From contig JAYJMM010000120.1 of assembly GCA_037349105.1 (NCBI GenBank), positions 4,778,001 to 4,842,000 of the forward strand: a stretch of 64,000 nt of DNA. The letters are read 5' to 3'. Position 1 is the stretch's first letter, and the number at the start of each line of letters is the position of its first letter. The stretch comes from Limnomonas spitsbergensis (Eukaryota; Chlorophyta; Chlorophyceae; Chlamydomonadales). Below the pieces are notes generated by a model. That model worked only from the letters and a program-made list of their open reading frames with translations. It searched no databases and was not told the DNA's origin. Positions 26,101 to 41,000 of the stretch are shown piece by piece. The position numbers and the translations under genes are program-made.

Positions 26101-27861
26101 CATGACCCTGGCCCCGCCTTTGTGTGCTGGATCTCACTGCTTCATGACCCTGGCCCCGCCTTTGTGTGCTGGATCACACTGCTTCATGACCCTGGCCCCG
26201 CCTTTGTGTGCTGGATCACACGGCTTCATGACCCTGGCCCCCCCTTTGTGTGCTGGATCTCACTGCTTCATGAACCTGACCCCGCCTTTGTGTGATGGAT
26301 CTCACTGCTTCCTTTGTGTGCTGGATCTCACTGCTTCATGACCCTGACCCCGCCTTTGTGTGCTGGATCTCACTGCTTCATCTGTGTGCTAGATCTCTCT
26401 GCTTCATGACCCTGACCCCGCCTTTGTGTGCTGGATCTCACTGCTTCATTTGTGTGCTGGATCTCACTGCTTCATGACCATGGCCCCGCCTTTGTGTGCT
26501 GGATCTCACTGCTTCATGAACCCGACCCCGCCTTTGTGTGCTGGATCTCACTGCTTCCTTTGTGTGCTGGATCTCACTGCTTTATGAAGCTGACCCCGCC
26601 TTTGTGTGCTGGATCTCACTGCTTCATGACCCTGACCCCGCCTTTGTGTGTTGGATCTCACTGCTTCATGACCCTGGCCCCGCCTTTGTGTGCTGGATCT
26701 CACTGCTTTATGACCCTGGCCCCGCCTTTGTGTGCTGGATCTCACTGCTTCATGACCCTGGCCCCGCCTTTGTGTGCTGGATCTCACTGCTTCATGACCC
26801 TGGCCCCGCCTTTGTGTGCTGGATCTCACTGCTTCATGACCCTGGCCCCGCCTTTGTGTGCTGGATCTCACTGCTTCATGACCCTGGCCCCGCCTTTGTG
26901 TGCTGGATCACACTGCTTCATGACCCTGGCCCTGCCTTTGTGTGCTGGATCTCACTGCTTCATGACCCTGACCCCGCCTTTGTGTGCTGGATCTCACTGC
27001 TTCATGACCCTGGCCCCGCCTTTGTGTGCTGGATCTCACTACTTCATGACCTTGGCCCCACCCTTGTGTGCTGGATCACACTGCTTCATGACCCTGCCCC
27101 GCCTTTGTGTGCTGAATCTCACTACCTCATGACCCTGACCCCGCCTTTGTGTGCTGGATCTCACTGCTTCATGACCCTGACCCCGCCTTTGTGTGCTAGA
27201 TCTCACTGCTTCATGACCATGGCCCCGCCTTTGTGTGCTGGATCTCACTGCTTCATGACCCTGTCCCTGCCTTTGTGTGCTGGATCTCACTGCTTCATGA
27301 CCCTGACCCCGCCTTTGTGTGCTAGATCTCACTGCTTCATGACCATGGCCCCGCCTTTGTGTGCCGGATCACACTGCTTCATGACCTTGTCCCTGCCTTT
27401 GTGTGCTAGATCACACTGCTTCATGACCCTGGCCCCGCCTTTGTGTGCTGGATCACATTGCATCATGACCCTGGCCCCGCCTTTGTGTGCTGGATCTCAC
27501 TGCTTCATGACCCTGGCCCTGCCTTTGTGTGCTGGATCTCACTGCTTCATGACCCTGGCCCCGCCTTTGTGTGCTGGATCTCACTGCTTCATGACCCTGG
27601 CCCCGCCCTTGTGTGCTGGATCACACTGCTTCATGACCCTGGCCCTGCCTTTGTGTGCTGGATCTCACTGCTTCATGACCCTGACCCCGCCTTTGTGTGC
27701 TGGATCTCACTGCTTCATGACCCTGGCCCCGCCTTTGTGTGCTGGATCTCACTGCTTCATGACCCTGGCCCCACCCTTGTGTGCTGGATCACACTGCTTC
27801 ATGACCCTGCCCCGCCTTCGTGTGCTGAATCTCAGTACCTCATGACCCTGACCCCGCCTTT

Positions 27862-29780
27862 GTGTGCTGGATCTCACTGCTTCATGACCCTGGCCCCGCC
27901 TTTGTGTGCTGGATCTCACTGCTTCATGACCCTGGCCCCGCCTTTGTGTGCTGGATCTCACTGCTTCATGACCCTGGCCCCGCCTTTGTGTGCTGGATCT
28001 CACTGCTTCATGACCCTGGCCCCGCCTTTGTGTGCTGGATCTCACTGCTTCATGACCCTGGCCCTGCCTTTGTGTGCTGGATCTCATTGCATCATGACCC
28101 TTGCCCCGCCTTTGTGTGCTGGATCTCACTGCTTCATGTCCCTGGCCCTGCCTTTGTGTGCTGGATCTCACTGCTTCATGACCCTGGCCCCGCCTTTGTG
28201 TGCTGGATCTCACTGCTTCATGACCCTGGCCCCGCCCTTGTGTGCTGGATCACACTGCTTCATGACCCTGGCCCTGCCTTTGTGTGCTGGATCTCACTGC
28301 TTCATGACCCTGACCCCGCCTTTGTGTGCTGGATCTCACTGCTTCATGACCCTGGCCCCGCCTTTGTGTGCTGGATCTCACTGCTTTATGACCCTGGCCC
28401 CGCCTTTGTGTGCTGGATCTCACTGCTTCATGACCCTGGCCCCGCCTTTGTGTGCTGGATCTCACTGCTTCATGACCCTGGCCCCGCCTTTGTGTGCTGG
28501 ATCTCACTGCTTCATGACCCTGGCCCCGCCTTTGTGTGCTGGATCTCACTGCTTCATGACCCTGGCCCCGCCCTTGTGTGCTGGATCACACTGCTTCATG
28601 ACCCTGGCCCTGCCTTTGTGTGCTGGATCTCACTGCTTCATGACCCTGACCCCGCCTTTGTGTGCTGGATCTCACTGCTTCATGACCCTGGCCCCGCCTT
28701 TGTGTGCTGGATCTCACTGCTTCATGACCCTGGCCCCACCCTTGTGTGCTGGATCACACTGCTTCATGACCCTGCCCCGCCTTTGTGTGCTGAATCTCAG
28801 TACCTCATGACCCTGACCCCGCCTTTGTGTGCTGGATCTCACTGCTTCATGACCCTGGCCCCGCCTTTGTGTGCTGGATCTCACTGCTTCATGACCCTGG
28901 CCCCGCCTTTGTGTGCTGGATCTCACTGCTTCATGACCCTGGCCCCGCCTTTGTGTGCTGGATCTCACTGCTTCATGACCCTGGCCCCGCCTTTGTGTGC
29001 TGGATCTCACTGCTTCATGACCCTGGCCCTGCCTTTGTGTGCTGGATCTCATTGCATCATGACCCTTGCCCCGCCTTTGTGTGCTGGATCTCACTGCTTC
29101 ATGTCCCTGGCCCTGCCTTTGTGTGCTGGATCTCACTGCTTCATGACCCTGGCCCCGCCTTTGTGTGCTGGATCTCACTGCTTCATGACCCTGGCCCCGC
29201 CCTTGTGTGCTGGATCACACTGCTTCATGACCCTGGCCCTGCCTTTGTGTGCTGGATCTCACTGCTTCATGACCCTGACCCCGCCTTTGTGTGCTGGATC
29301 TCACTGCTTCATGACCCTGGCCCCGCCTTTGTGTGCTGGATCTCACTGCTTCATGACCCTGGCCCCGCCTTTGTGTGCTGGATCTCACTGCTTCATGACC
29401 CTGGCCCCGCCTTTGTGTGCTGGATCTCACTGCTTCATGACCCTGGCCCCGCCTTTGTGTGCTGGATCTCACTGCTTCATGACCCTGGCCCCGCCTTTGT
29501 GTGCTGGATCTCACTGCTTCATGACCCTGGCCCCGCCCTTGTGTGCTGGATCACACTGCTTCATGACCCTGGCCCTGCCTTTGTGTGCTGGATCTCACTG
29601 CTTCATGACCCTGACCCCGCCTTTGTGTGCTGGATCTCACTGCTTCATGACCCTGGCCCCGCCTTTGTGTGCTGGATCTCACTACTTCATGACCTTGGCC
29701 CCACCCTTGTGTGCTGGATCACACTGCTTCATGACCCTGTCCCGCCTTTGTGTGCTGAATCTCACTACCTCATGACCCTG
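27862..29780. repeat. Higher-order repeat, 965-bp period, in the 42-bp array
   Basis: The block from 27862 recurs at 28827 with the same succession of unit variants, including the gaccctgccccgcc unit that lacks one base, the attgcatcatgacccttgcc variant and catgtccctggccc. Confidence 0.72.
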
Positions 29781-32700
29781 ACCCCGCCTTTGTGTGATGG
29801 ATCTCACTGCTTCATGACCCTGACCCCGCCTTTGTGTGCTAGATCTCACTGCTTCATGACCCTGGCCCCGCCTTTGTGTGCTGGATCTCATTGCATCATG
29901 ACCCTGGCCCCGCCTTTGTGTGCTGGATCTCACTGCTTCATGACCCTGGCCCTGCCTTTGTGTGCTGGATCTCACTGCTTCATGACCCTGGCCCCGCCTT
30001 TGTGTGCTGGATCTCACTGCTTCATGACCCTGGCCCCGCCCTTGTGTGCTGGATCACACTGCTTCATGACCCTGGCCCTGCCTTTGTGTGCTGGATCTCA
30101 CTGCTTCATGACCCTGACCCCGCCTTTGTGTGCTGGATCTCACTGCTTCATGACCCTGGCCCCGCCTTTGTGTGCTGGATCTCACTGCTTCATGACCCTG
30201 GCCCCACCCTTGTGTGCTGGATCACACTGCTTCATGACCCTGCCCCGCCTTTGTGTGCTGAATCTCAGTACCTCATGACCCTGACCCCGCCTTTGTGTGC
30301 TGGATCTCACTGCTTCATGACCCTGGCCCCGCCTTTGTGTGCTGGATCTCACTGCTTCATGACCCTGGCCCCGCCTTTGTGTGCTGGATCTCACTGCTTC
30401 ATGACCCTTGCCCCGCCTTTGTGTGCTGGATCTCACTGCTTCATGACCCTGGCCCCGCCTTTGTGTGCTGGATCTCACTGCTTCATGACCCTGGCCCCGC
30501 CTTTGTGTGCTGGATCTCATTGCATCATGACCCTGTCCCCGCCTTTGTGTGCTGGATCTCACTGCTTCATGACCCTGGCCCTGCCTTTGTGTGCTGGATC
30601 TCACTGCTTCATGACCCTGGCCCCGCCTTTGTGTGCTGGATCTCACTGCTTCATGACCCTGGCCCCGCCCTTGTGTGCTGGATCACACTGCTTCATGTCC
30701 CTGGCCCTGCCTTTGTGTGCTGGATCTCACTGCTTCATGACCCTGGCCCCGCCTTTGTGTGCTGGATCTCACTGCTTCATGACCCTGACCCCGCCTTTGT
30801 GTGCTGGATCTCACTGCTTCATGACCCTGGCCCCGCCCTTGTGTGCTGGATCACACTGCTTCATGACCCTGGCCCTGCCTTTGTGTGCTGGATCTCACTG
30901 CTTCATGACCCTGACCCCGCCTTTGTGTGCTGGATCATTGCTTCATTTGTGTGCTGAATCTCACTGCTTCATGACCCTGACCCCGCCTTTGTGTGCTGAA
31001 TCTCAGTACCTCATGACCCTGACCCCGCCTTTGTGTGCTGGATCTCACTGCTTCATGACCCTGGCCCCGCCTTTGTGTGCTGGATCTCACTGCTTCATGA
31101 CCCTGGCCCCGCCTTTGTGTGCTGGATCACACTGCTTCATGACCCTGGCCCCGCCTTTGTGTGCTGGATCTCACTGCTTCATGACCCTGACCCCGCCTTT
31201 GTGTGCTAGATCTCACTGCTTCATGACCATGGCCCCGCCTTTGTGTGCCGGATCACACTGCTTCATGACCCTGTCCCTGCCTTTGTGTGCTAGATCACAC
31301 TGCTTCATGACCCTGGCCCCGCCTTTGTGTGCTGGATCTCATTGCATCATGACCGTGGCCCCGCCTTTGTGTGCTGGATCTCACTGCTTCATGACCCTGG
31401 CCCTGCCTTTGTGTGCTGGATCTCACTGCTTCATGACCCTTGCCCCGCCTTTGTGTGCTGGATCTCACTGCTTCATGACCCTGGCCCCGCCTTAGTGTGC
31501 TGGATCTCACTGCTTCATGACCCTGGCCCCGCCTTTGTGTGCTGGATCTCACTGCTTCATGACCCTGGCCCCACCCTTGTGTGCTGGATCACACTGCTTC
31601 ATGACCCTGCCCCGCCTTTGTGTGCTGAATCTCAGTACCTCATGACCCTGACCCCGCCTTTGTGTGCTGGATCTCACTGCTTCATGACCCTGGCCCCGCC
31701 TTTGTGTGCTGGATCTCACTGCTTCATGACCCTGGCCCCGCCTTTGTGTGCTGGATCACACTGCTTCATGACCCTGGCCCCGCCTTTGTGTGCTGGATCT
31801 CACTGCTTCATGACCCTGACCCCGCCTTTGTGTGCTAGATCTCACTGCTTCATGACCATGGCCCCGCCTTTGTGTGCCGGATCACACTGCTTCATGACCC
31901 TGTCCCTGCCTTTGTGTGCTAGATCACACTGCTTCATGACCCTGGCCCCGCCTTTGTGTGCTGGATCTCATTGCATCATGACCCTGGCCCCGCCTTTGTG
32001 TGCTGGATCTCACTGCTTCATGACCCTGGCCCTGCCTTTGTGTGCTGGATCTCACTGCTTCATGACCCTGGCCCCGCCTTTGTGTGCTGGATCTCACTGC
32101 TTCATGACCCTGGCCCCGCCTTTGTGTGCTGGATCACACTGCTTCATGACCCTGGCCCTGCCTTTGTGTGCTGGATCTCACTGCTTCATGACCCTGACCC
32201 CGCCTTTGTGTGCTGGATCTCACTGCTTCATGACCCTGGCCCTCCTTTGTGTGCTGGATCTCACTGCTTCATGACCCTGGCCCCACCCTTGTGTGCTGGA
32301 TCACACTGCTTCATGACCCTGCCCCGCCTTTGTGTGCTGAATCTCAGTACCTCATGACCCTGACCCCGCCTTTGTGTGCTGGATCTCACTGCTTCATGAC
32401 CCTGGCCCCGCCTTTGTGTGCTGGATCTCACTGCTTCATGACCCTGGCCCCGCCTTTGTGTGCTGGATCTCACTGCTTCATGACCCTGGCCCCGCCTTTG
32501 TGTGCTGGATCTCACTGCTTCATGACCCTGGCCCCGCCTTTGTGTGCTGGATCTCACTGCTTCATGACCCTGGCCCCGCCTTTGTGTGCTGGATCTCATT
32601 GCATCATGACCCTGGCCCCGCCTTTGTGTGCTGGATCTCACTGCTTCATGACCCTGGCCCTGCCTTTGTGTGCTGGATCTCACTGCTTCATGACCTTGGC

Positions 32701-33002
32701 CCCGCCTTTGTGTGCTGGATCTCACTGCTTCATGACCCTGGCCCCGCCCTTGTGTGCTGGATCACACTGCTTCATGACCCTGGCCCCGCCTTTGTGTGCT
32801 GGATCTCACTGCTTCATGACCCTGACCCCGCCTTTGTGTGCTGGATCTCACTGCTTCATGACCCTGGCCCCGCCTTTGTGTGCTGGATCTCACTGCTTCA
32901 TGACCCTGGCCCCACCCTTGTGTGCTGGATCACACTGCTTCATGACCCTGCCCCGCCTTTGTGTGCTGAATCTCAGTACCTCATGACCCTGACCCCGCCT
33001 TT

Positions 33003-35670
33003 GTGTGCTGGATCTCACTGCTTCATGACCCTGGCCCCGCCTTTGTGTGCTGGATCTCACTGCTTCATGACCCTGGCCCCGCCTTTGTGTGCTGGATCAC
33101 ACTGCTTCATGACCCTGGCCCCGCCTTTGTGTGCTGGATCACACGGCTTCATGACCCTGGCCCCCCCTTTGTGTGCTGGATCTCACTGCTTCATGAACCT
33201 GACCCCGCCTTTGTGTGATGGATCTCACTGCTTCCTTTGTGTGCTGGATCTCACTGCTTCATGACCCTGACCCCGCCTTTGTGTGCTGGATCTCACTGCT
33301 TCATCTGTGTGCTGGATCTCTCTGCTTCATGACCCTGACCCCGCCTTTGTGTGCTGGATCTCACTGCTTCATTTGTGTGCTGGATCTCACTGCTTCATGA
33401 CCCTGACCCCGCCTTTGTGTGCTGGATCTCACTGCTTCATGAACCCGACCCCGCCTTTGTGTGCTGGATCTCACTGCTTCCTTTGTGTGCTGGATCTCAC
33501 TGCTTTATGAAGCTGACCCCGCCTTTGTGTGCTGGATCTCACTGCTTCATGACCCTGGCCCCGCCTTTGTGTGTTGGATCTGACTGCTTCATGACCCTGG
33601 CCCCGACTTTGTGTGCTGGATCTCACTGCTTTATGACCCTGGCCCCGCCTTTGTGTGCTGGATCTCACTGCTTCATGACCCTGGCCCCGCCTTTGTGTGC
33701 TGGATCTCACTGCTTCATGACCCTGGCCCCGCCTTTGTGTGCTGGATCTCACTGCTTCATGACCCTGGCCCCGCCTTTGTGTGCTGGATCTCACTGCTTC
33801 ATGACCCTGGCCCCGCCCTTGTGTGCTGGATCACACTGCTTCATGACCCTGGCCCTGCCTTTGTGTGCTGGATCTCACTGCTTCATGACCCTGACCCCGC
33901 CTTTGTGTGCTGGATCTCACTGCTTCATGACCCTGGCCCCGCCTTTGTGTGCTGGATCTCACTACTTCATGACCTTGGCCCCACCCTTGTGTGCTGGATC
34001 ACACTGCTTCATGACCCTGCCCCGCCTTTGTGTGCTGAATCTCACTACCTCATGACCCTGACCCCGCCTTTGTGTGCTGGATCTCACTGCTTCATGACCC
34101 TGACCCCGCCTTTGTGTGCTAGATCTCACTGCTTCATGACCATGGCCCCGCCTTTGTGTGCCGGATCACACTGCTTCATGACCCTGTCCCTGCCTTTGTG
34201 TGCTAGATCACACTGCTTCATGACCCTGGCCCCGCCTTTGTGTGCTGGATCTCACTGCTTCATGACCCTGGCCCCGCCTTTGTGTGCTGGATCTCACTGC
34301 TTCATGACCCTGGCCCCGCCTTTGTGTGCTGGATCTCACTGCTTCATGACCCTGGCCCCGCCCTTGTGTGCTGGATCTCACTGCTTCATGACCCTGGCCC
34401 TGCCTTTGTGTGCTGGATCTCACTGCTTCATGACCCTGACCCCGCCTTTGTGTGCTGGATCTCACTGCTTCATGACCCTGGCCCCGCCTTTGTGTGCTGG
34501 ATCTCACTGCTTCATGACCCTGGCCCCACCCTTGTGTGCTGGATCACACTGCTTCATGACCCTGCCCCGCCTTTGTGTGCTGAATCTCAGTACCTCATGA
34601 CCCTGACCCCGCCTTTGTGTGCTGAATCACATTGCATCATGACCCTGGCCCCGCCTTTGTGTGCTGGATCTCACTGCTTCATGACCCTGGCCCCGCCTTT
34701 GTGTGCTGGATCACACTGCTTCATGACCCTGGCCCCGCCTTTGTGTGCTGGATCACACGGCTTCATGACCCTGGCCCCCCCTTTGTGTGCTGGATCTCAC
34801 TGCTTCATGAACCTGACCCCGCCTTTGTGTGATGGATCTCACTGCTTCCTTTGTGTGCTGGATCTCACTGCTTCATGACCCTGACCCCGCCTTTGTGTGC
34901 TGGATCTCACTGCTTCATCTGTGTGCTGGATCTCTCTGCTTTATGACCCTGACCCCGCCTTTGTGTGCTGGATCTCACTGCTTCATTTGTGTGCTGGATC
35001 TCACTGCTTCATGACCCTGGCCCCGCCTTTGTGTGCTGGATCTCACTGCTTCATGAACCCGACCCCGCCTTTGTGTGCTGGATCTCACTGCTTCCTTTGT
35101 GTGCTGGATCTCACTGCTTTATGAAGCTGACCCCGCCTTTGTGTGCTGGATCTCACTGCTTCATGACCCTGGCCCCGCCTTTGAGTGTTGGATCTCACTG
35201 CTTCATGACCCTGGCCCCGCCTTTGTGTGCTGGATCTCACTGCTTTATGACCCTGGCCCCGCCTTTGTGTGCTGGATCTCACTGCTTCATGACCCTGGCC
35301 CCGCCTTTGTGTGCTGGATCTCACTGCTTCATGACCCTGGCCCCGCCTTTGTGTGCTGGATCTCACTGCTTCATGACCCTGGCCCCGCCTTTGTGTGCTG
35401 GATCTCACTGCTTCATGACCCTGGCCCCGCCCTTGTGTGCTGGATCACACTGCTTCATGACCCTGGCCCTGCCTTTGTGTGCTGGATCTCACTGCTTCAT
35501 GACCCTGACCCCGCCTTTGTGTGCTGGATCTCACTGCTTCATGACCCTGGCCCCGCCTTTGTGTGCTGGATCTCACTACTTCATGACCTTGGCCCCACCC
35601 TTGTGTGCTGGATCACACTGCTTCATGACCCTGCCCCGCCTTTGTGTGCTGAATCTCACTACCTCATGAC
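33003..35670. repeat. Higher-order repeat, 1,614-bp offset, in the 42-bp array
   Basis: Landmarks at 33215, 33283 and 33351 recur 1,614 bp later. The 33003-33400 block is also seen 6,923 bp earlier, near 26080-26477. Shared rare variants include cacacggcttcatg, gtgatggatc and ttcatctgtgtg. Confidence 0.72.
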
Positions 35671-37869
35671 CCTGACCCCGCCTTTGTGTGCTGGATCTCA
35701 CTGCTTCATGTCCCTGACCCCGCCTTTGTGTGCTAGATCTCACTGCTTCATGACCATGGCCCCGCCTTTGTGTGCCGGATCACACTGCTTCATGACCCTG
35801 TCCCTGCCTTTGTGTGCTAGATCACACTGCTTCATGACCCTGGCCCCGCCTTTGTGTGCTGGATCTCACTGCTTCATGACCCTGGCCCCGCCTTTGTGTG
35901 CTGGATCTCACTGCTTCATGACCATGGCCCCGCCTTTGTGTGCTGGATCTCACTGCTTCATGACCCTGGCCCCGCCTTTGTGTGCTGGATCTCACTGCTT
36001 CATGACCCTGGCCCCACCTTTGAGTGATGGATCTCACTGCTTCATGACCCTGGCCCCACCTTTGTGTGCTGGATCTCACTGCTTCATGACCCTGGCCCCG
36101 CCTTTGTGTGCTGGATCTCACTGCTTCCTTTGTGTGCTGGATCTCACTGTTTCATGACCCCGACCCCGCCTTTGTGTGCTGTATGTCACTGCTTCATGAC
36201 CCTGACCCCGCCTTTGTGTGCTGGATCTCACTGCTTCATGACCATGGCCCCGCCTTTGTGTGCTGGATCTCACTGCTTCATGACCCTGGCCCCACCTTTG
36301 TGTGCTGGATCTCACTGCTTCATGACCCTGGCCCCGCCTTTGTGTGCTGGATCTCACTGCTTCATGACCCTGGCCCTGCCTTTGTGTGCTGGATCTCACT
36401 GCTTCATGACCCTGGCCCCGCCTTTGTGTGCTGGATCTCACTGCTTCATGACCCTGGCCCCGCCTTTGTGTGCTGGATCACACTGCTTCATGACCCTGGC
36501 CCCGCCTTTGTGTGCTGGATCTCACTGCTTCATGACCCTGGCCCCGCCTTTGTGTGCTGGATCTCACTGCTTCCTTTGTGTGCTGGATCTCACTGCTTCA
36601 TGACCCTGACCCCGCCTTTGTGTGCTGGATCTCACTGCTTCATGACCCTGACCCCGCCTTTGTGTGTTGGATCTCACTGCTTCATGACCCTGGCCCCGCC
36701 TTTGTGTGCTGGATCTCACTGCTTCATGACCCTGGCCCTCCCTTTGTGTGCTGGATCTCACTGCTTCATGACCCTGGCCCCACCTTTGTGTGCTGGATCT
36801 CACTGCTTCATGACCCTGGCCCCGCCTTTGTGTGCTGGATCTCACTGCTTCATGACCCTGGCCCCGCCTTTGTGTTCTGGATCTCACTGCTTCATGACCC
36901 TGGCCCCGCCTTTGTGTGCTGGATCACACTGCTTCATGACCCTGGCCCCGCCTTTGTGTGCTGGATCTCACTGCTTCATGACCCTGGCCCCGCCTTTGTG
37001 TGCTGGATCTCACTGCTTCATGACCCTGTCCACGCCTTTGTGTGCTGGATCTCACTGCTTCATGACCCTGGCCCCGCCTTTGTGTGCTGGATCTCACTGC
37101 TTCATGACCCTGGCCCCGCCTTTGTGTGCTGGATCTCACTGCTTCATGACCTTGGCCCCGCCTTTGTGTGCTGGATCTCACTGCTTCATGACCCTGGCCC
37201 TGCCTTTGTGTGCTGGATCTCACTGCTTCATGACCCTGGCCCCGCCCTTGTGTGCTGGATCACACTGCTTCCTTTGTGTGCTGGATCTCACTGTTTCATG
37301 ACCCCGACCCCGCCTTTGTGTGCTGTATGTCACTGCTTCATGACCCTGACCCCGCCTTTGTGTGCTGGATCTCACTGCTTCATGACCATGGCCCCGCCTT
37401 TGTGTGCTGGATCTCACTGCTTCATGACCCTGGCCCCACCTTTGTGTGCTGGATCACACTGCTTCATGACCCTGGCCCCGCCTTTGTGTGCTGGATCTCA
37501 CTGCTTCATGACCCTGGCCCCGCCTTTGTGTTCTGGATCTCACTGCTTCATGACCCTGGCCCCGCCTTTGTGTGCTGGATCACACTGCTTCATGACCCTG
37601 GCCCCGCCTTAGTGTGCTGGATCTCACTGCTTCATGACCCTGGCCCCGCCTTTGTGTGCTGGATCTCACTGCTTCATGACCCTAGCCCCGCCTTTGTGTG
37701 CTGGATCTCACTGCTTCATGACCCTGGCCCCGCCCTTGTGTGCTGGATCTCACTGCTTCATGACCCTGGCCCTGCCTTTGTGTGCTGGATCTCACTGCTT
37801 CATGACCTTGGCCCCGCCTTTGTGTGCTGGATCTCACTGCTTCATGACCCTGACCCCGCCTTTGTGTGC

Positions 37870-40800
37870 TGGATCACACTGCTTCATGACCCTGGCCCCG
37901 CCTTTGTGTGCTGGATCTCACTGCTTCATGAACCTGGCCCCACCCTTGTATGCTGGATCTCACTGCTTCATGACCCTGGCCCTGCCTTTGTGTGCTGGAT
38001 CTCACTGCTTCATGACCCTGACCCCGCCTTTGTGTGCTGGATCTCACTGCTTCATGACCCTGGCCCTGCCTTTGTGTGCTGGATCTCACTGCTTCATGAC
38101 CCTGGCCCCGCCTTTGTGTGCTGGATCTCACTGCTTCATGACCCTGACCCCGCCTTTGTGTGCTGGATCACACTGCTTCATGACCCTGGCCCCGCCTTTG
38201 TGTGCTGGATCTCACTGCTTCATGAACCTGGCCCCACCCTTGTGTGCTGGATCTCACTGCTTCATGACCTTGGCCCCGCCTTTGTGTGCTGGATCTCACT
38301 GCTTCATGACCCTGGCCCCGCCTTTGTGTGCTGGATCTCACTGCTTCATGAACCTGGCCCCACCCTTGTGTGCTGGATCTCACTGCTTCATGACCCTGGC
38401 CCTGCCTTTGTGTGCTGGACCTCACTGCTTCATGACCCTGACCCCGCCTTTGTGTGCTGGATCTCACTGCTTCATGACCCTGGCCCTGCCTTTGTGTGCT
38501 GGATCTCACTGCTTCATGACCCTGGCCCCGCCTTTGTGTGTTGGATCTCACTGCTTCATGACCCTGACCCCGCCTTTGTGTGCTGGATCACACTGCTTCA
38601 TGACCCTGGCCCCGCCTTTGTGTGCTGGATCTCACTGCTTCATGAACCTGGCCCCACCCTTGTGTGCTGGATCTCATTGCTTCATGACCCTGGCCCTGCC
38701 TTTGTGTGCTGGATCTCACTGCTTCATGACCCTGACCCCGCCTTTGTGTGCTGGATCACACTGCTTCATGACCCTGGCCCCGCCCTTGTGTGCTGGATCT
38801 CACTGCTTCATGACCCTGGCCCCACCCTTGTGTGTTGGATCTCACTGCTTCATAACCCTGGCCCCGCCTTTGTGTGCTGGATCTCACTGCTTCATGACCC
38901 TAGCCCCGCCTTTGTGTGCTGGATCTCACTGCTTCATGACCCTGGCCCCGCCCTTGTGTGCTGGATCTCACTGCTTCATGACCATGGCCCCGCCTTTGTG
39001 TGCTGGATCTCACTGCTTCATGACCCTGGCCCCGCCTTTGTGTGCTGGATCTCACTGCTTCATGACCCTGGCCCCGCCTTTGTGTGCTGGATCTCACTGC
39101 TTCATGACCCTGGCCCCGCCTTTGTGTGCTGGATCTCACTGCTTCATGACCCTGGCCCCACCCTTGTGTGTTGGATCTCACTGCTTCATGACCCTGGCCC
39201 TGCCTTTGTGTGCTGGATCTCACTGCTTCATGACCCTGACCCCGCCTTTGTGTGCTGGATCACACTGCTTCATGACCCTGGCCCCGCCTTTGTGTGCTGG
39301 ATCTCACTGCTTCATGACCCTGGCCCCGCCCTTGTGTGTTGGATCTCACTGCTTCATGACCCTGGCCCCGCCTTTGTGTGCTGGATCTCACTGCTTCATG
39401 ACCCTGGCCCCGCCTTTGTGTGCTGGATCTCACTGCTTCATGACCCCGGCCCTGCCTTTGTGTGCTGGATCTCACTGCTTCATGACCCTGGCCCCGCCTT
39501 TGTGTGCTGGATCTCACTGCTTCATGACCCTGACCCCGCCTTTGTGTGCTGGATCACACTGCTTCATGACCCTGGCCCCGCCTTTGTGTGCTGGATCTCA
39601 CTGCTTCATGAACCTGGCCCCACCCTTGTGTGCTGGATCTCACTGCTTCATGACCTTGGCCCCGCCTTTGTGTGCTGGATCTCACTGCTTCATGACCCTG
39701 GCCCCGCCTTTGTGTGCTGGATCTCACTGCTTCATGAACCTGGCCCCACCCTTGTGTGCTGGATCTCACTGCTTCATGACCCTGGCCCTGCCTTTGTGTG
39801 CTGGATCTCACTGCTTCATGACCCTGACCCCGCCTTTGTGTGCTGGATCTCACTGCTTCATGACCCTGGCCCTGCCTTTGTGTGCTGGATCTCACTGCTT
39901 CATGACCCTGGCCCCGCCTTTGTGTGCTGGATCTCACTGCTTCATGACCCTGACCCCGCCTTTGTGTGCTGGATCACACTGCTTCATGACCCTGGCCCCG
40001 CCTTTGTGTGCTGGATCTCACTGCTTCATGAACCTGGCCCCACCCTTGTGTGCTGGATCTCATTGCTTCATGACCCTGGCCCTGCCTTTGTGTGCTGGAT
40101 CTCACTGCTTCATGACCCTGACCCCGCCTTTGTGTGCTGGATCACACTGCTTCATGACCCTGGCCCCGCCCTTGTGTGCTGGATCTCACTGCTTCATGAC
40201 CCTGGCCCCACCCTTGTGTGTTGGATCTCACTGCTTCATAACCCTGGCCCCGCCTTTGTGTGCTGGATCTCACTGCTTCATGACCCTAGCCCCGCCTTTG
40301 TGTGCTGGATCTCACTGCTTCATGACCCTGGCCCCGCCCTTGTGTGCTGGATCTCACTGCTTCATGACCATGGCCCCGCCTTTGTGTGCTGGATCTCACT
40401 GCTTCATGACCCTGGCCCCGCCTTTGTGTGCTGGATCTCACTGCTTCATGACCCTGGCCCCGCCTTTGTGTGCTGGATCTCACTGCTTCATGACCCTGGC
40501 CCCGCCTTTGTGTGCTGGATCTCACTGCTTCATGACCCTGGCCCCACCCTTGTGTGTTGGATCTCACTGCTTCATGACCCTGGCCCTGCCTTTGTGTGCT
40601 GGATCTCACTGCTTCATGACCCTGACCCCGCCTTTGTGTGCTGGATCACACTGCTTCATGACCCTGGCCCCGCCTTTGTGTGCTGGATCTCACTGCTTCA
40701 TGACCCTGGCCCCGCCCTTGTGTGTTGGATCTCACTGCTTCATGACCCTGGCCCCGCCTTTGTGTGCTGGATCTCACTGCTTCATGACCCTGGCCCCGCC

Positions 40801-41000
40801 TTTGTGTGCTGGATCTCACTGCTTCATGACCCTGACCCCGCCTTTGTGTGCTGGATCTCACTGCTTCATGACCCTGGCCCCGCCTTTGTGTGTTGGATCT
40901 CACTGCTTCATGACCCTGGCCCTGCCTTTGTGTGCTGGATCTCACTGCTTCATGACCCTGGCCCCGCCTTTGTGTGCTGGATCTCACTGCTTCATGACCC
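37870..41000. repeat. Higher-order repeat of 33 units (1,386 bp) in the 42-bp array
   Basis: Blocks starting at 38168, 38900 and 39260 recur at 39554, 40286 and 40646, an exact 1,386-bp offset (33 x 42) with no short unit, so the frame stays open across both copies. Shared variants include cataaccctggccc and ccacccttgtgtgttgg. Confidence 0.78.
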
